44,776 nt of DNA, from positions 1 through 44,776 of the forward strand of contig JBKDZP010000012.1 of assembly GCA_047971315.1 (NCBI GenBank). The letters are read 5' to 3'. Shown here in pieces: positions 1 through 9,057 of this stretch. Origin of the DNA: JBKDZP01 sp047971315. GTDB taxonomy: Bacteria > Bacillota_I > Bacilli_A > RF39 > UBA660. The first letter of the stretch is position 1; every line of letters begins with the position of its first letter. The position numbers and the translations under genes are program-made. Below the pieces are notes generated by a model that saw nothing but the letters and a program-made list of their open reading frames with translations, did not search any database and had not been told where the DNA came from.

Positions 1-2
1 TA

Positions 3-287
3 ACTGAGTTAACTGCTATAGTTGAAGATGTTGTTAGTGTAGAAGATGTAAATAATGCAATGAAAAATGGAAAATCAGATTCATTTGGTTATACTGAAGA
101 AGAATTAGTTTCCTCAGATATTATTGGCAGTACATATGGTTCTTTATTTGATGCAACACAAACAAAAGTAATGGATTTATCTGATGGGACAACATTAGTT
201 AAAATTGCAGCTTGGTATGATAATGAAATGAGTTATAGTACACAAATGGTTAGAATCGTTAAATGTTTAGGAAAATTATTAAAATAA
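3..287 (+). CDS. gap: glyceraldehyde-3-phosphate dehydrogenase, C-terminal part
   Basis: This is the 3' end of a type I glyceraldehyde-3-phosphate dehydrogenase gene, a glycolytic enzyme that oxidises glyceraldehyde 3-phosphate with NAD and phosphate. The reading frame is open from base 3, upstream of the first in-frame ATG at 60, so the gene enters from outside the window. The family's C-terminal signature is present: SSDIIGSTYGSLFDATQT followed by AAWYDNEMSYSTQMVR. The catalytic Cys and most of the NAD domain lie outside. A terminator follows immediately, so gap ends its transcription unit here. Confidence 0.95.
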   Translation, partial: TELTAIVEDVVSVEDVNNAMKNGKSDSFGYTEEELVSSDIIGSTYGSLFDATQTKVMDLSDGTTLVKIAAWYDNEMSYSTQMVRIVKCLGKLLK

Positions 288-311
288 GAATTTATATTAA
301 ATTCTTTTTTT
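286..311 (+). terminator. rho-independent terminator after gap
   Basis: An 8-bp stem (AAGAATTT at 286-293, AAATTCTT at 299-306) with a 5-nt loop runs into a T tract to 311. It overlaps the gap stop codon. Confidence 0.8.
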
Positions 312-312
312 G

Positions 313-341
313 TTGAAAAAAATCATAAAATGTTATAAAAT
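313..341 (+). promoter_or_regulatory. sigma-A-type promoter for the prepilin-like gene
   Basis: TTGAAA (313-318) and TAAAAT (336-341) are separated by 17 bp. They lie 25 bp upstream of the ATG at 366 and directly after the gap terminator. Confidence 0.6.
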
Positions 342-365
342 AATTATAAAGAATAGGTGATAAAA

Positions 366-2696
366 ATGAACAGTAAAAAAGGATTTACTTTGATTGAATT
401 AATAGGAGTAATGATAATATTATCTGTGATGATTATTATTACGGTACCTGCTATTACAAGTTTACTAAAAAAATCAAGTGAAAATGAATATCAAAGTTTT
501 TTAGATGATTTATTTTTAGCAACAGAAGCTTATATTCAAAGTGATTTTGCAGATTATTCAGTTTTAGATACTGTTGGAAGCGAAGCGTATGTGAATGTAA
601 GTGTACTTATGGATAATAATTTTATTAGAAGTACAATTAATAATCCAAATACAGAACAAAATTTAGGAAGTGAAAGAACTAATACTGTAATTGTAACAAG
701 AAATGAAGATATGACCCTAGGATATGAATATGTATACGAGACAATTGTTTCTATTCCAACATACTCGATTATACCAAGTTCTGGATGGGCTGCTAGTAAA
801 ATAGTAACAATTAAATATCCTAAAAAAACCGAAAATTTAGTTTTTTCATATAGTGTAGATAATGGAGCCACTTGGATAACTACATCGGAAAGATATACTA
901 ACGTTACATTTAGTAAAAATGGAACAATTATTGCTAGAGTTTTTACAGGTAGTAAATATTTTACTGCATCAACTTATACTGTTACCCAAATAGATATTAC
1001 TAAACCTGTTACTACAATAACTGTTTCTTCAATTAAAACTGATCAGGCAATTATACAAGCTACATGTAGCGATCCAGAAACTGGAATAATCAAATATGAA
1101 TTTAGAAAAGATAACGGTGAGACATGGTTTAGTAATGGAGCAAATAATACGTATCTTTTTACAGGATTAAAAAGTGTAACACCATATAATTTTGAAGTTA
1201 GATGTACTAATTCAGTAGGATTAATTAATACAGATAGTAAAAGTGTTACAACGTATCAAGTATCTAATCCTACAATAGCACAATCAAGTCAAACACCAAG
1301 TAGTGGATATAGTTATGCAACAAGTAGAGTAATAGGAATAACTTATTCAAATACGAATATAGCAAGTCCAATATATTACTTTAAATCAAGTGTAACTGCT
1401 ACTGTAACAAGCGGTGTAGTAACAGCAAGTTGTGGAACAAGTACAAATCCAGGAACATGTACACCAAGTAGTGTAACAACATTAGTAGCAGGAACATGGT
1501 ATAAAACTGACAGTACAGCACCAACTATTAACTATACAGCAAATGGAACATTATATGCACTAACAAGTGATGGAACAAATGTGTCAGGAACAGCAACATA
1601 TGCAATAGCTAATATGGATACAACAAAACCAAGTGCTGCTATTGCAACAACAGATGCTGTGGGAGCAGCATATACGGTTACTACAACAGTAACAGCAACA
1701 TGTAGTGATTCAGAATCTGGAATAACAAAATATGAATATAGTAAAGATAATGGAAGTACTTGGGTAGCAAATGGAACAACAGCAAGTTATGCATTTACTG
1801 GATTAACTGGACAAAAAAGTTATACATATGCAGTAAGATGTACAAATGGAGCAGGCTTAGTATCAACAGTTGCAAGTAAAACAGTGACAACACGATCTGC
1901 TTGTACATTAACAGCAGGAACAGTATATGGAAATTATGATTTTACAACAAGTATTAAAGCAGTTACAATTCCTTGCAGTGGAACATACAAATTAGAAGTA
2001 TGGGGTGCACAAGGTGGAACAACTAGTGGTGGTTATGGAGGATATTCTAGCGGATCTACAACGTTAACATATAATTCAACACTATATGTAGTTGTTGGAG
2101 GACAAGCAACTTATAGTGGTGGTGGATACAATGGTGGAGGATTAGGTAGTACTAATACAGGACTTGAAAGAGGTGGTGGCGGAGGAGCTACACATATCGG
2201 TAAAACCAATGGACTGTTATCAGCTACAACTGCAGCTAATTTATATATTGTTGCCGGTGGAGGCGGAGGTGGTACAGTCACAGAAGGAGAATATCAAAGT
2301 AGTGTTTCAGGAGGAACTGGTGGAGGAACAACTGGGGGAACTGGAGGATTAGATACTAAATGTGCATCTTGCGGTTCAACAAATTGTTGGGGTAGAGCTG
2401 CAGCAGGTGGTACACAATCAGCTGGAGGTCTTGGTGGAATTGGATATGATTTTGTACCAAATACTTATACTGGAGCCCAAGGATCATATGGTAAGGGAGC
2501 AAATGGTAGTAATTATATGCCTGGAGGCGGAGGTGGATACTACGGTGGCGGAGCTGCTGGAGTAACAGCTTATTGTACTGCAGGCGGAGGCGGAGGTTCT
2601 GGATATATAGGTGGAGTTTCTAGCGGTTCAATGACAATTGGATCAAGATCAGGAAATGGATATGCCAGAATCACGTTAGTTACGATCTCAGGTTGA
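366..2696 (+). CDS. prepilin-headed surface protein with C-terminal glycine-rich domain
   Basis: A 776-residue protein. The ATG at 366 is chosen over an in-frame GTG at 357 because AGGTG (354-358) sits at the right distance. The N-terminus is a type IV/type II prepilin signal: KKGFTLIELIGVMI with the Gly-Phe cleavage point, Glu at +5 and one hydrophobic helix. The middle contains Ser/Thr-rich beta-type modules. Two are clear copies, around residues 238-290 and 450-500, sharing the patterns KYE(F/Y)xKDNGxTW and F-TGL then VRCTN. From about residue 538 the protein matches the Gly_rich family (PF12810 as I recall it): YKLEVWGAQGG, then many Gly tracts and GGGGGATHIG. It is probably processed by a prepilin peptidase and displayed on the cell surface. 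No pilus assembly gene is nearby. The ligand is unknown. Confidence 0.85.
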   Translation: MNSKKGFTLIELIGVMIILSVMIIITVPAITSLLKKSSENEYQSFLDDLFLATEAYIQSDFADYSVLDTVGSEAYVNVSVLMDNNFIRSTINNPNTEQNLGSERTNTVIVTRNEDMTLGYEYVYETIVSIPTYSIIPSSGWAASKIVTIKYPKKTENLVFSYSVDNGATWITTSERYTNVTFSKNGTIIARVFTGSKYFTASTYTVTQIDITKPVTTITVSSIKTDQAIIQATCSDPETGIIKYEFRKDNGETWFSNGANNTYLFTGLKSVTPYNFEVRCTNSVGLINTDSKSVTTYQVSNPTIAQSSQTPSSGYSYATSRVIGITYSNTNIASPIYYFKSSVTATVTSGVVTASCGTSTNPGTCTPSSVTTLVAGTWYKTDSTAPTINYTANGTLYALTSDGTNVSGTATYAIANMDTTKPSAAIATTDAVGAAYTVTTTVTATCSDSESGITKYEYSKDNGSTWVANGTTASYAFTGLTGQKSYTYAVRCTNGAGLVSTVASKTVTTRSACTLTAGTVYGNYDFTTSIKAVTIPCSGTYKLEVWGAQGGTTSGGYGGYSSGSTTLTYNSTLYVVVGGQATYSGGGYNGGGLGSTNTGLERGGGGGATHIGKTNGLLSATTAANLYIVAGGGGGGTVTEGEYQSSVSGGTGGGTTGGTGGLDTKCASCGSTNCWGRAAAGGTQSAGGLGGIGYDFVPNTYTGAQGSYGKGANGSNYMPGGGGGYYGGGAAGVTAYCTAGGGGGSGYIGGVSSGSMTIGSRSGNGYARITLVTISG

Positions 2697-2809
2697 TATA
2701 AAACAACATTATAAAAAATGGATTTAGAAATTTAAAATAAAAAGATAATGAATTTTGGAATGATAACAAAATCTTTCCTAAAATTTATAAATAGAAGGAA
2801 AGTGAAAAA

Positions 2810-3226
2810 ATGAATAAAATATTAAAAGTTAGTATTATAGGAATATTCACTATGTCACTTATAAGTGGATGTGGATGTGAAAAAAATACTACAGATACAA
2901 ATATTACTGACGAAACACCAAAAGTAAATACAGAAGAAAATGTAGTTAAAGATCAAACAGTAGATGTATTTTCATTAGAAAATACATCGCTAATCTATAG
3001 TAATGGAACTTCAACATTAGAAACAACAGTAACAAATACTGCAAGCGAAACTGCTTACTTATCAGAATTCACAATTGATGTGAAAGATGAAAGTGGAAAT
3101 ATAATTATAACACTAGTTGGATTTATAGGAGATAGTTTAGGTGCTGGTGAAACTAGAGTGATAACTAGTTCATGTGGAATAGATTTATCTAATGCTAAAA
3201 GTATTGAATACACTGTTCAAAAATAA
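2810..3226 (+). CDS. small secreted lipoprotein, FxLYD-like
   Basis: A 138-residue protein with a lipoprotein signal: basic MNKILK, a hydrophobic stretch and a lipobox SLISGC with the lipidated Cys at about residue 21. A short acidic Thr/Asn-rich linker follows, then one beta domain of about 85 residues (TTVTNTASETAYLSEFTIDV, later GAGETRVITSS). That pattern resembles FxLYD or related immunoglobulin-like lipoprotein domains. No enzyme motif is visible. The ribosome binding site is AGGAAAG. It has its own terminator, and it may act at the same surface as the preceding prepilin protein, though nothing proves that. Confidence 0.75.
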   Translation: MNKILKVSIIGIFTMSLISGCGCEKNTTDTNITDETPKVNTEENVVKDQTVDVFSLENTSLIYSNGTSTLETTVTNTASETAYLSEFTIDVKDESGNIIITLVGFIGDSLGAGETRVITSSCGIDLSNAKSIEYTVQK

Positions 3227-3261
3227 TTGTCATACACTCTCTTAAAATGGGATTAGGAATT

Positions 3262-3298
3262 AAACCTTTTAACTAAATAATTAGTTAGAGGTTTTTTT
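3262..3298 (+). terminator. terminator after the lipoprotein gene
   Basis: An imperfect long hairpin: AAACC...TTAACTAA (3262-3276) pairs with TTAGTTAG...GGTTT (3281-3294), followed by a T tract. Confidence 0.75.
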
Positions 3299-3364
3299 AA
3301 TAAACTATTCAATTAACTAAATTTTAAAATTTCATAGATTTATGATTTCTTTTGTGGTATTATA

Positions 3365-3370
3365 TATAAT
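3365..3370 (+). promoter_or_regulatory. -10 element upstream of parA
   Basis: TATAAT lies 27 bp upstream of the parA start, after a terminator. No convincing -35 hexamer is visible at the usual distance, so this is a weak call. Confidence 0.35.
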
Positions 3371-3397
3371 AGATATTTATATGGAAATGGTGATGTA

Positions 3398-4183
3398 ATG
3401 GGAAAGGTAATAGCCTTAGTAAATCAAAAAGGTGGAGTTGGAAAAACTACATCTAGTATTAATTTAGCAGCTTCGCTAGGTGTTTTAAAAAAGAAAATTT
3501 TATTGGTAGATTTAGATCCTCAAGGTAATTCAACTACTGGTGTAGGAATAGGCAAAACTGATTATGAAAAAAGTATGTATGATCTATTAAAAGATGAGGC
3601 AACTTTAAAAGAAGTAATAATTAAAACTAAATTCAAAAATTTATTTGTTATACCCGCTACTATAAATTTAGCTGGAGTAGATTTTGAATTAATGGAAAAA
3701 CATAATCAAAATACAGGATTTGTAAAAGGAAATCAATTAAAAAAATATTTAGATGAAGCAAAAGAAATGTTTGATTTCATAATAATTGATTGTCCTCCAT
3801 CTTTGGGAATACTAACTACTAATGCATTAACTGCAGCTGATTCAGTAATAATTCCCGTACAATGTGAATTTTTCGCATTAGAAGGTATTATGCAGTTATT
3901 AAATACAATTATGTTAGCACAAAAAAATTTAAATCCTACTTTAGATATAGAAGGTGTTTTACTTACAATGTTAGATAGTAGAACTAATTTAGGTTTAGAA
4001 GTTGTAGAAGATATTAAAAGTTATTTTAAAGAAAGAGTTTATGATACAATAATTCCTAGATTAGTTCGTTTATCTGAGGCTCCAAGTCATGGAAAACCAA
4101 TTATTTCTTATGATCCACAAAGTAGAGGAACTGAAGCTTATATAAATTTAGCAAAGGAAGTGATTGAACGTAATGGAAACTAA
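3398..4183 (+). CDS. parA: chromosome partitioning ATPase ParA/Soj
   Basis: A 261-residue ParA-family ATPase. It shows the deviant Walker A KGGVGKTTSSINLA near the N-terminus, the LLVDLDPQGN motif and the FIIIDCPPSLG Walker B segment. It binds DNA non-specifically in the ATP form and works with ParB bound at parS to segregate the origin region and to adjust DnaA activity. No N-terminal DNA-binding extension is present, as expected for the chromosomal Soj type. The gene overlaps parB by 11 nt, so translation is probably coupled. Confidence 0.95.
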   Translation: MGKVIALVNQKGGVGKTTSSINLAASLGVLKKKILLVDLDPQGNSTTGVGIGKTDYEKSMYDLLKDEATLKEVIIKTKFKNLFVIPATINLAGVDFELMEKHNQNTGFVKGNQLKKYLDEAKEMFDFIIIDCPPSLGILTTNALTAADSVIIPVQCEFFALEGIMQLLNTIMLAQKNLNPTLDIEGVLLTMLDSRTNLGLEVVEDIKSYFKERVYDTIIPRLVRLSEAPSHGKPIISYDPQSRGTEAYINLAKEVIERNGN

Positions 4184-5048
4184 AAAAAGAGCATTAGGTA
4201 GAGGTTTAGAACAATTATTTAATAGTGAAAATTTAGATTTAGAACAATTAGAAAAAAAAATATATGAAACTTCAACAAATGAAGAAGTAATTGAAATTAA
4301 CATTAATGATTTAAGAGTTAATCCATATCAACCACGAAAACATTTTGATGAAACTGCTTTATCTGAATTATCGTTATCTATTAAAGAACATGGTGTTATT
4401 CAACCAATTATTGTTAAAAAAAGTATTAAAGGATATGAAATAATTGCCGGAGAAAGACGAACTAGAGCAAGCAAAATTGCAGGTTTAGATAAAATTCCTG
4501 CCATTGTTAGAGAATTTAGCGATGAACAAATGATGGAAATTGCTTTATTAGAAAATTTACAAAGAGAAAATTTGAGTTCTATAGAAGAAGCTTATGCATA
4601 TAAAGCAATGATTGATAAATTGTATATGACACAAGAAGAACTTTCGAAAAAAGTTGGTAAAAGTCGTAGTCATGTTACTAATATTTTAGGATTATTACAT
4701 TTACCTCAGGAAATTCAAGAATTAGTGAATACTTCAAAAATATCTATGGGACATGCTAGAATTTTAAGTAAACTAGATGATACAAAAAAGATTTATGAAT
4801 TAGCTGATAAAATTGTAAATGATAAAATATCAGTTCGTGAAATAGAAAAAATGACAGATTCTGAAGAAATACAAAAAAGAGTTAAAATAAATAAAAGAGA
4901 AAATAATAATGAATATAAACATGTTGAAGAATTACTTAAAGAAAAGCTAGATACAAAAGTTAAAATAAATGATAAAAGAATTGAAATATCATATACAAAT
5001 ATTGCAGATTTAAATCGTATTTTAGAAATAATTGATATTAAAGAATAG
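4173..5048 (+). CDS. parB: chromosome partitioning protein ParB/Spo0J
   Basis: A 291-residue ParB. The ATG at 4173 gives the normal family start (METKKRALGRGLEQLF); an upstream TTG is in frame but has no support. The CTPase-type N domain shows VNPYQPRKHF, HGVIQPIIV and AGERRTRASKIAG. A helix-turn-helix follows (TQEELSKKVGKSRSHVTNIL) for parS recognition, and the C-terminus is a dimerisation segment. I did not find an obvious parS site in the window, although I could not scan systematically. The parA-parB pair suggests proximity to the replication origin. Confidence 0.95.
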   Translation: METKKRALGRGLEQLFNSENLDLEQLEKKIYETSTNEEVIEININDLRVNPYQPRKHFDETALSELSLSIKEHGVIQPIIVKKSIKGYEIIAGERRTRASKIAGLDKIPAIVREFSDEQMMEIALLENLQRENLSSIEEAYAYKAMIDKLYMTQEELSKKVGKSRSHVTNILGLLHLPQEIQELVNTSKISMGHARILSKLDDTKKIYELADKIVNDKISVREIEKMTDSEEIQKRVKINKRENNNEYKHVEELLKEKLDTKVKINDKRIEISYTNIADLNRILEIIDIKE

Positions 5049-5060
5049 AGGTGATTTTAT

Positions 5061-5849
5061 TTGGATAAAATTTTAATTAAAAAAATATTATGGTCAATAT
5101 TTATTTTAATAATATTTATTTTAATATATATTATTTTAAGTAAAACTATAAAAAAAATAACAAAATTAAGCTTAAATAAAATTGATGAAAAGAAGAAAAA
5201 AACATTAATAAGTGTAGTAAATAATATTTTAAAATATTTTTTTGCGATGGTTGTAGTTGTAATAATTTTAAATATATTTGAAATTAATACTAATGCGATA
5301 TTGGCTTCTCTTGGTGTAGTTGGTGTGGTAGCTGGATTATCCATGCAAGATTCTTTGAAAGACTTAATATCAGGATTTTTTATAATATTTGAAAATCAAT
5401 ATAGTGTTGGAGATATTGTAACTATAAGTAGTTTTAAGGGTGAAGTTTTATCTTTGGGTTTAAAAACAACTAGAATTAAATCTTATAATGGTGATATTAA
5501 GATAATTCAAAATAGAAATATTGAGGAAGTAATAAATCACAGTATTTCTACATCATTAGCTATTGTAAATTTTCAAGTAGCTTATGAGGAAGATTTAAAC
5601 AAGGTTGAAATAGTTTTAAATAATTTATGTGCTAGATTAACTAAGGAACTTGATTATTTAAAAGGAGATGTTACTCTATTAGGAATTACTGAATTAGGAG
5701 ATTCAGGAGTTAATTATCGCATTACAGTAGATACAGATGCTACTATGCAATATGTTGTTGAAAGATTAATACTAAAAGAAGTTAAAATTGAATTAGATAA
5801 AAACAAAATTGTAATTCCTTATAATCAAATGGTGATTCATAATGCTTGA
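5061..5849 (+). CDS. MscS-family mechanosensitive channel
   Basis: A 262-residue small-conductance mechanosensitive channel with a TTG start preceded by GAGGTG. Transmembrane helices occupy about residues 8-30 and 50-72. The pore-lining helix is the Gly/Ala-rich stretch ILASLGVVGVVAGLSMQDSL, followed by the beta domain (GFFIIFENQYSVGDIVTI). It would release solutes on hypo-osmotic shock. It follows parB by 12 nt and overlaps the next gene by 8 nt. The same parB-mscS-DUF951-ychF order is common in Bacilli. Confidence 0.92.
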   Translation: MDKILIKKILWSIFILIIFILIYIILSKTIKKITKLSLNKIDEKKKKTLISVVNNILKYFFAMVVVVIILNIFEINTNAILASLGVVGVVAGLSMQDSLKDLISGFFIIFENQYSVGDIVTISSFKGEVLSLGLKTTRIKSYNGDIKIIQNRNIEEVINHSISTSLAIVNFQVAYEEDLNKVEIVLNNLCARLTKELDYLKGDVTLLGITELGDSGVNYRITVDTDATMQYVVERLILKEVKIELDKNKIVIPYNQMVIHNA

Positions 5850-6024
5850 ATATAAATTAAATAGTAAAGTTATGATGAAAAAAAGTCACCCATGTGGTTT
5901 TAATGAGTGGGGAGTTGTTAGATTAGGTGCAGATATTAAGATTAAATGTCTAAATTGTGGAAGAAGTATTATGATTCCTAGGGTAGAGTTTAATAAAAAA
6001 CTAAAAAAGATCATTGCTTTTTAG
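5842..6024 (+). CDS. DUF951 family protein
   Basis: A 60-residue protein matching DUF951: a short SH3-like fold with VMMKKSHPCG, WGVVRLGADIKIKCLNCGR and VMIP-type end (IMIPRVEF). The Cys and His residues in HPCG and CLNCG suggest a metal or nucleic-acid site. Function is not established. The gene overlaps mscS by 8 nt and belongs to the parAB operon. Confidence 0.9.
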   Translation: MLEYKLNSKVMMKKSHPCGFNEWGVVRLGADIKIKCLNCGRSIMIPRVEFNKKLKKIIAF

Positions 6025-6032
6025 GAGGAATT

Positions 6033-7556
6033 ATGACTAAGAAAAAAAAAGATAAGAAATTATATGGACCAGTATTTATTTTGATGAGTATCATTATATT
6101 TATTTCTATACTTAGTTTTATTTTTTCAATCTTTGAGATTGAAGGTTATCGAACTGTTATAGCTAACGGAACATTAGTTACATCTTTGATTACTGTTAAA
6201 AATATAATTAGTATTGAAGGATTTAAGTTTATAATAGGAAATGCTGTTTCCAATTTTTTAAGTTTTGAACCGCTAGTTTTATTAATTATTGCTTTATTTG
6301 GAATAGGTATTTGTGAGAGAAGTGGATTTTTATACGCAATTTTTTCTCCTTTTAAGAGAATTAAATTAAATATAATTATATTTTTTACATTATTAATAGG
6401 TGTATTATCTACTTTATTAGGCGAATATAGCTATATATTTTTAATTCCTTTAATAGGAGTTATTTATAAATATTTAGGTAAGAATCCTATTTTAGGAATT
6501 ATAGTTGTATTTTTAGGTATTACATTGGGTTATGGAACTGGTTTAATTTTTAATTATAATGATTATTTATTAGGTAATCTAACACAAATATCTGCTACTT
6601 TGGAAGTTGATAAAAATTATAAGTATAGTTTATTTTCTAATATATATTTAATGTGGTTTTCAACAATTATATTTCCTTTAATAGGAACTTTGATTATAGA
6701 TAAGTTTTTAGTTAATAAAGTAACTAGAAAATATGCTATTGAAGAAGAACAATTAATAATATCTAAAAAAGCAACAGAAGGTGCAATATTTTTTGGAATA
6801 ATATACATATTATTTGTTATTTATTTAATATTACCAATTAATATTCCTTTTGCAGGTATTTTACTTGATAATGATGCAAGTAGATATATGGAAAAATTGT
6901 TAGGTACTTCATCTCCATTTGGGAATGGGTTAGTAATTATTATTTCATTATTATTTGTGATTTGTGGATACATTTATGGAAGATTATCTAAAAATATTAA
7001 AAATGGACATGAATTTAGTTTGGGATTATCTAAAAATTTTGAAAATTTAGGTTTTCTACTTGTTTTAATGTTTTTTATATCTCAATTATCCGCGATCATT
7101 TCTTGGACAAACATTGGAAATGTAATAGCAGTTAATTTAATTGATTTATTAAATGGAATGCAGATGTCAGGTATTATATTGATTGTTATATTTTTTATTT
7201 TAGTTATAATAATGGGTATATTAATTCCTGGAACTGTTGAAAAGTGGGAACTTTTATCTCCTACAATAATACCATTATTTATGAGAGCTAATATTACGCC
7301 TGGATTTACTCAATTTATTTTTAGATTAGCTGATGGTGTTAGTAAATCTCTAACTCCAGTATTTATTTATTTTATAATTATGATTGGATTCTTAGAAAAA
7401 TATAATAATAATGAAAAGAAACAGATTAATGTTTTTGAAACACTGAAAATGATTTTACCAACAGTAATTATAATGGCAATTTTTTGGATTTTATTTATAT
7501 GCTTATGGTATATAATTGGATTACCAATTGGAATTGGGGTATATTCAACTTTATAA
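6033..7556 (+). CDS. AbgT-family membrane transporter
   Basis: A 507-residue polytopic membrane protein of the AbgT family (p-aminobenzoyl-glutamate transport and, in some members, sulfonamide efflux). Support comes from the N-terminal helix, the segment FLSFEPLVLLIIALFGIGICERSGF typical of the family (shown here only as positions about 78-102), further hydrophobic helices throughout, and the late segment LIPGTVEKWELLSPTIIPLF. The ribosome binding site AGGAGG lies 7 nt upstream, and the gene follows DUF951 by 8 nt. The substrate cannot be read from the sequence. Confidence 0.85.
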   Translation: MTKKKKDKKLYGPVFILMSIIIFISILSFIFSIFEIEGYRTVIANGTLVTSLITVKNIISIEGFKFIIGNAVSNFLSFEPLVLLIIALFGIGICERSGFLYAIFSPFKRIKLNIIIFFTLLIGVLSTLLGEYSYIFLIPLIGVIYKYLGKNPILGIIVVFLGITLGYGTGLIFNYNDYLLGNLTQISATLEVDKNYKYSLFSNIYLMWFSTIIFPLIGTLIIDKFLVNKVTRKYAIEEEQLIISKKATEGAIFFGIIYILFVIYLILPINIPFAGILLDNDASRYMEKLLGTSSPFGNGLVIIISLLFVICGYIYGRLSKNIKNGHEFSLGLSKNFENLGFLLVLMFFISQLSAIISWTNIGNVIAVNLIDLLNGMQMSGIILIVIFFILVIIMGILIPGTVEKWELLSPTIIPLFMRANITPGFTQFIFRLADGVSKSLTPVFIYFIIMIGFLEKYNNNEKKQINVFETLKMILPTVIIMAIFWILFICLWYIIGLPIGIGVYSTL

Positions 7557-7582
7557 ATGTAGTAATATTAATAGAAAAAGAT

Positions 7583-7608
7583 AAGAGAATATGATTTGGT
7601 ATTCTCTT
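7583..7608 (+). terminator. hairpin after the AbgT gene
   Basis: A perfect 9-bp stem, AAGAGAATA (7583-7591) with TATTCTCTT (7600-7608). It is followed by A-rich rather than T-rich sequence on the plus strand, so termination may be weak. Confidence 0.5.
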
Positions 7609-7672
7609 AAAAATTTAAAAGAGCTATCAAATAGTTTATATATTTTTCAAAATAAAGAAAGAAGTGATTAAT

Positions 7673-8773
7673 ATGAGTTTAAAAGCAGGAATTGTTGGTT
7701 TACCAAATGTCGGTAAATCGACTTTATTTAATGCAATTACAAAACAAAACATTTTAGCAGCTAATTATCCGTTTGCTACAATTGATCCAAATGTAGGCAT
7801 AGTTACAGTCCCAGATAAAAGATTGGAATTTTTAGAAAATTTGTATATACCAAATAAAAGTATTGCTGCTTCATTTGAATTTACAGATATAGCCGGATTA
7901 GTTAAAGGAGCTTCCCTAGGAGAAGGTTTAGGAAATAAATTTTTAAGTCATATTAGAGAAGTTGATGCTATATGTGAAGTTGTAAGATGTTTTGATGATA
8001 GCAATATAATTCATGTTGATAGTTATGTTGATCCAATCAGAGATATAGATGTTATTAATTTAGAGCTTATTTTATCTGATTTAGAATTAATAGATTCTAG
8101 AATAAATCGAATTGGGAAAAAAGCTTCTATGTCTAAAGATAAAGATATTAAATCAGAAGTTGATATTTTAATAAAATTAAAAGAAAATTTGGAAAAAAAT
8201 ATACCTGTTAGAAGAGTAAATTTGGAAGAAGAAGAAAAAGAATTAATTAAATCATTTCATTTATTAACTAGTAAACCAATAATCTATATGGCAAATGTAA
8301 GTGAAGAAGATTTACTAAATAACGGTAATAAATATGTGGATAAAGTCCGTGACTTCGCTATTTCAGAAAATTGTGAAGTAATTGTTATTTGTGCAAAAAT
8401 AGAATCTGAGTTAAGTGAATTAAATGAAGAAGATAAAAAAGCTTTTTTAAATGATTTGGGGATTGAAGAAAGTGGACTTAGTAAATTAATTAATGCAACA
8501 TATTCTTTACTTGGATTAGCAACATATTTTACCGCTGGTAGTGATGAATGTCGTGCTTGGACTTTTAAAAAAGGTACTAAAGCACCTGGGTGTGCAGGTA
8601 TAATTCATAGTGATTTTGAAAAAGGTTTTATTAGAGCAGAGATAATGAGCTATGAAGATTTATATGTTCAAGGGTCTGAGTTAAAAGTAAAAGAAGCAGG
8701 CAAAATGAGATTAGAAGGTAAAGAATATATTATGAAAGATGGAGACATTTGTCATTTTAGATTTAATGTTTAA
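7673..8773 (+). CDS. ychF: YchF/OLA1-family ribosome-associated ATPase
   Basis: A 366-residue protein, the normal length of YchF. The ATG at 7673 is preferred to an in-frame GTG at 7664. Motifs are G1 GLPNVGKSTLFN, G3 DIAGLVKGAS and, at the base-recognition position, NVSEED instead of NKxD, which in this family favours ATP over GTP. The C-terminal TGS domain is present (CRAWTFKKGTKAPGCAG, then IHSDFEKGFIRAE). YchF binds ribosomes and modulates initiation and stress responses. Genomic position next to rpsF-ssb-rpsR is the usual Bacilli context. Confidence 0.95.
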   Translation: MSLKAGIVGLPNVGKSTLFNAITKQNILAANYPFATIDPNVGIVTVPDKRLEFLENLYIPNKSIAASFEFTDIAGLVKGASLGEGLGNKFLSHIREVDAICEVVRCFDDSNIIHVDSYVDPIRDIDVINLELILSDLELIDSRINRIGKKASMSKDKDIKSEVDILIKLKENLEKNIPVRRVNLEEEEKELIKSFHLLTSKPIIYMANVSEEDLLNNGNKYVDKVRDFAISENCEVIVICAKIESELSELNEEDKKAFLNDLGIEESGLSKLINATYSLLGLATYFTAGSDECRAWTFKKGTKAPGCAGIIHSDFEKGFIRAEIMSYEDLYVQGSELKVKEAGKMRLEGKEYIMKDGDICHFRFNV

Positions 8774-8965
8774 TAATAACTTTAAATTGTGTCATTAAAA
8801 TTAATTATAATTTTTAAAATGTTAAATAGAGTAATAATTTTGTATATAAACAATATATTATTGAAATAGTATTAAGTATTAGAATAATTGTGATATTAAA
8901 AGTATTTTTATAATATCAGCAATTTATCTAAACATAGTGTGATATACTAAAAAATGTAAATAGTA

Positions 8966-8994
8966 TTTACAAATAAAAAATAGTTTGTTATAAT
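8966..8994 (+). promoter_or_regulatory. promoter of the rpsF-ssb-rpsR operon
   Basis: TTTACA (8966-8971) and TATAAT (8989-8994) are separated by exactly 17 bp. The predicted transcript starts near 9001, at the base of the S6:S18 leader. The remaining intergenic sequence from 8774 is AT-rich with nothing else evident. Confidence 0.75.
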
Positions 8995-9000
8995 ACATGC

Positions 9001-9057
9001 GAGTAATTATTACTCCTTGCTTCAAAGGAAGCCGAATAGACCAGAGGGAGGTGTCAA
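9001..9057 (+). promoter_or_regulatory. S6:S18 ribosomal protein leader
   Basis: A structured 5' leader. GCTTC (9019-9023) pairs with GAAGC (9028-9032), and the 3' arm carries a CCGAATAGA bulge at 9032-9040; CCGA is the hallmark of the S6:S18 binding motif that mimics helix 22 of 16S rRNA. The outer stem CTCC (9013-9016) can pair with GGGAG (9046-9050), which contains the rpsF ribosome binding site. Binding of the S6-S18 complex would therefore plausibly block rpsF translation. A separate small hairpin occupies 9001-9015. Confidence 0.8.

Noticed and set aside
554..871. 105-codon minus-strand frame
   Set aside because: Antisense shadow of the prepilin-like gene.
2164..2565. Plus-strand frames at 2164-2352 and 2362-2565
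   Set aside because: They are shadows of the glycine-rich codons of the large prepilin-like gene.
1980..2690. CRISPR-like periodicity
   Set aside because: The repetition is Gly-codon bias in one reading frame; there are no constant repeats with unique spacers.
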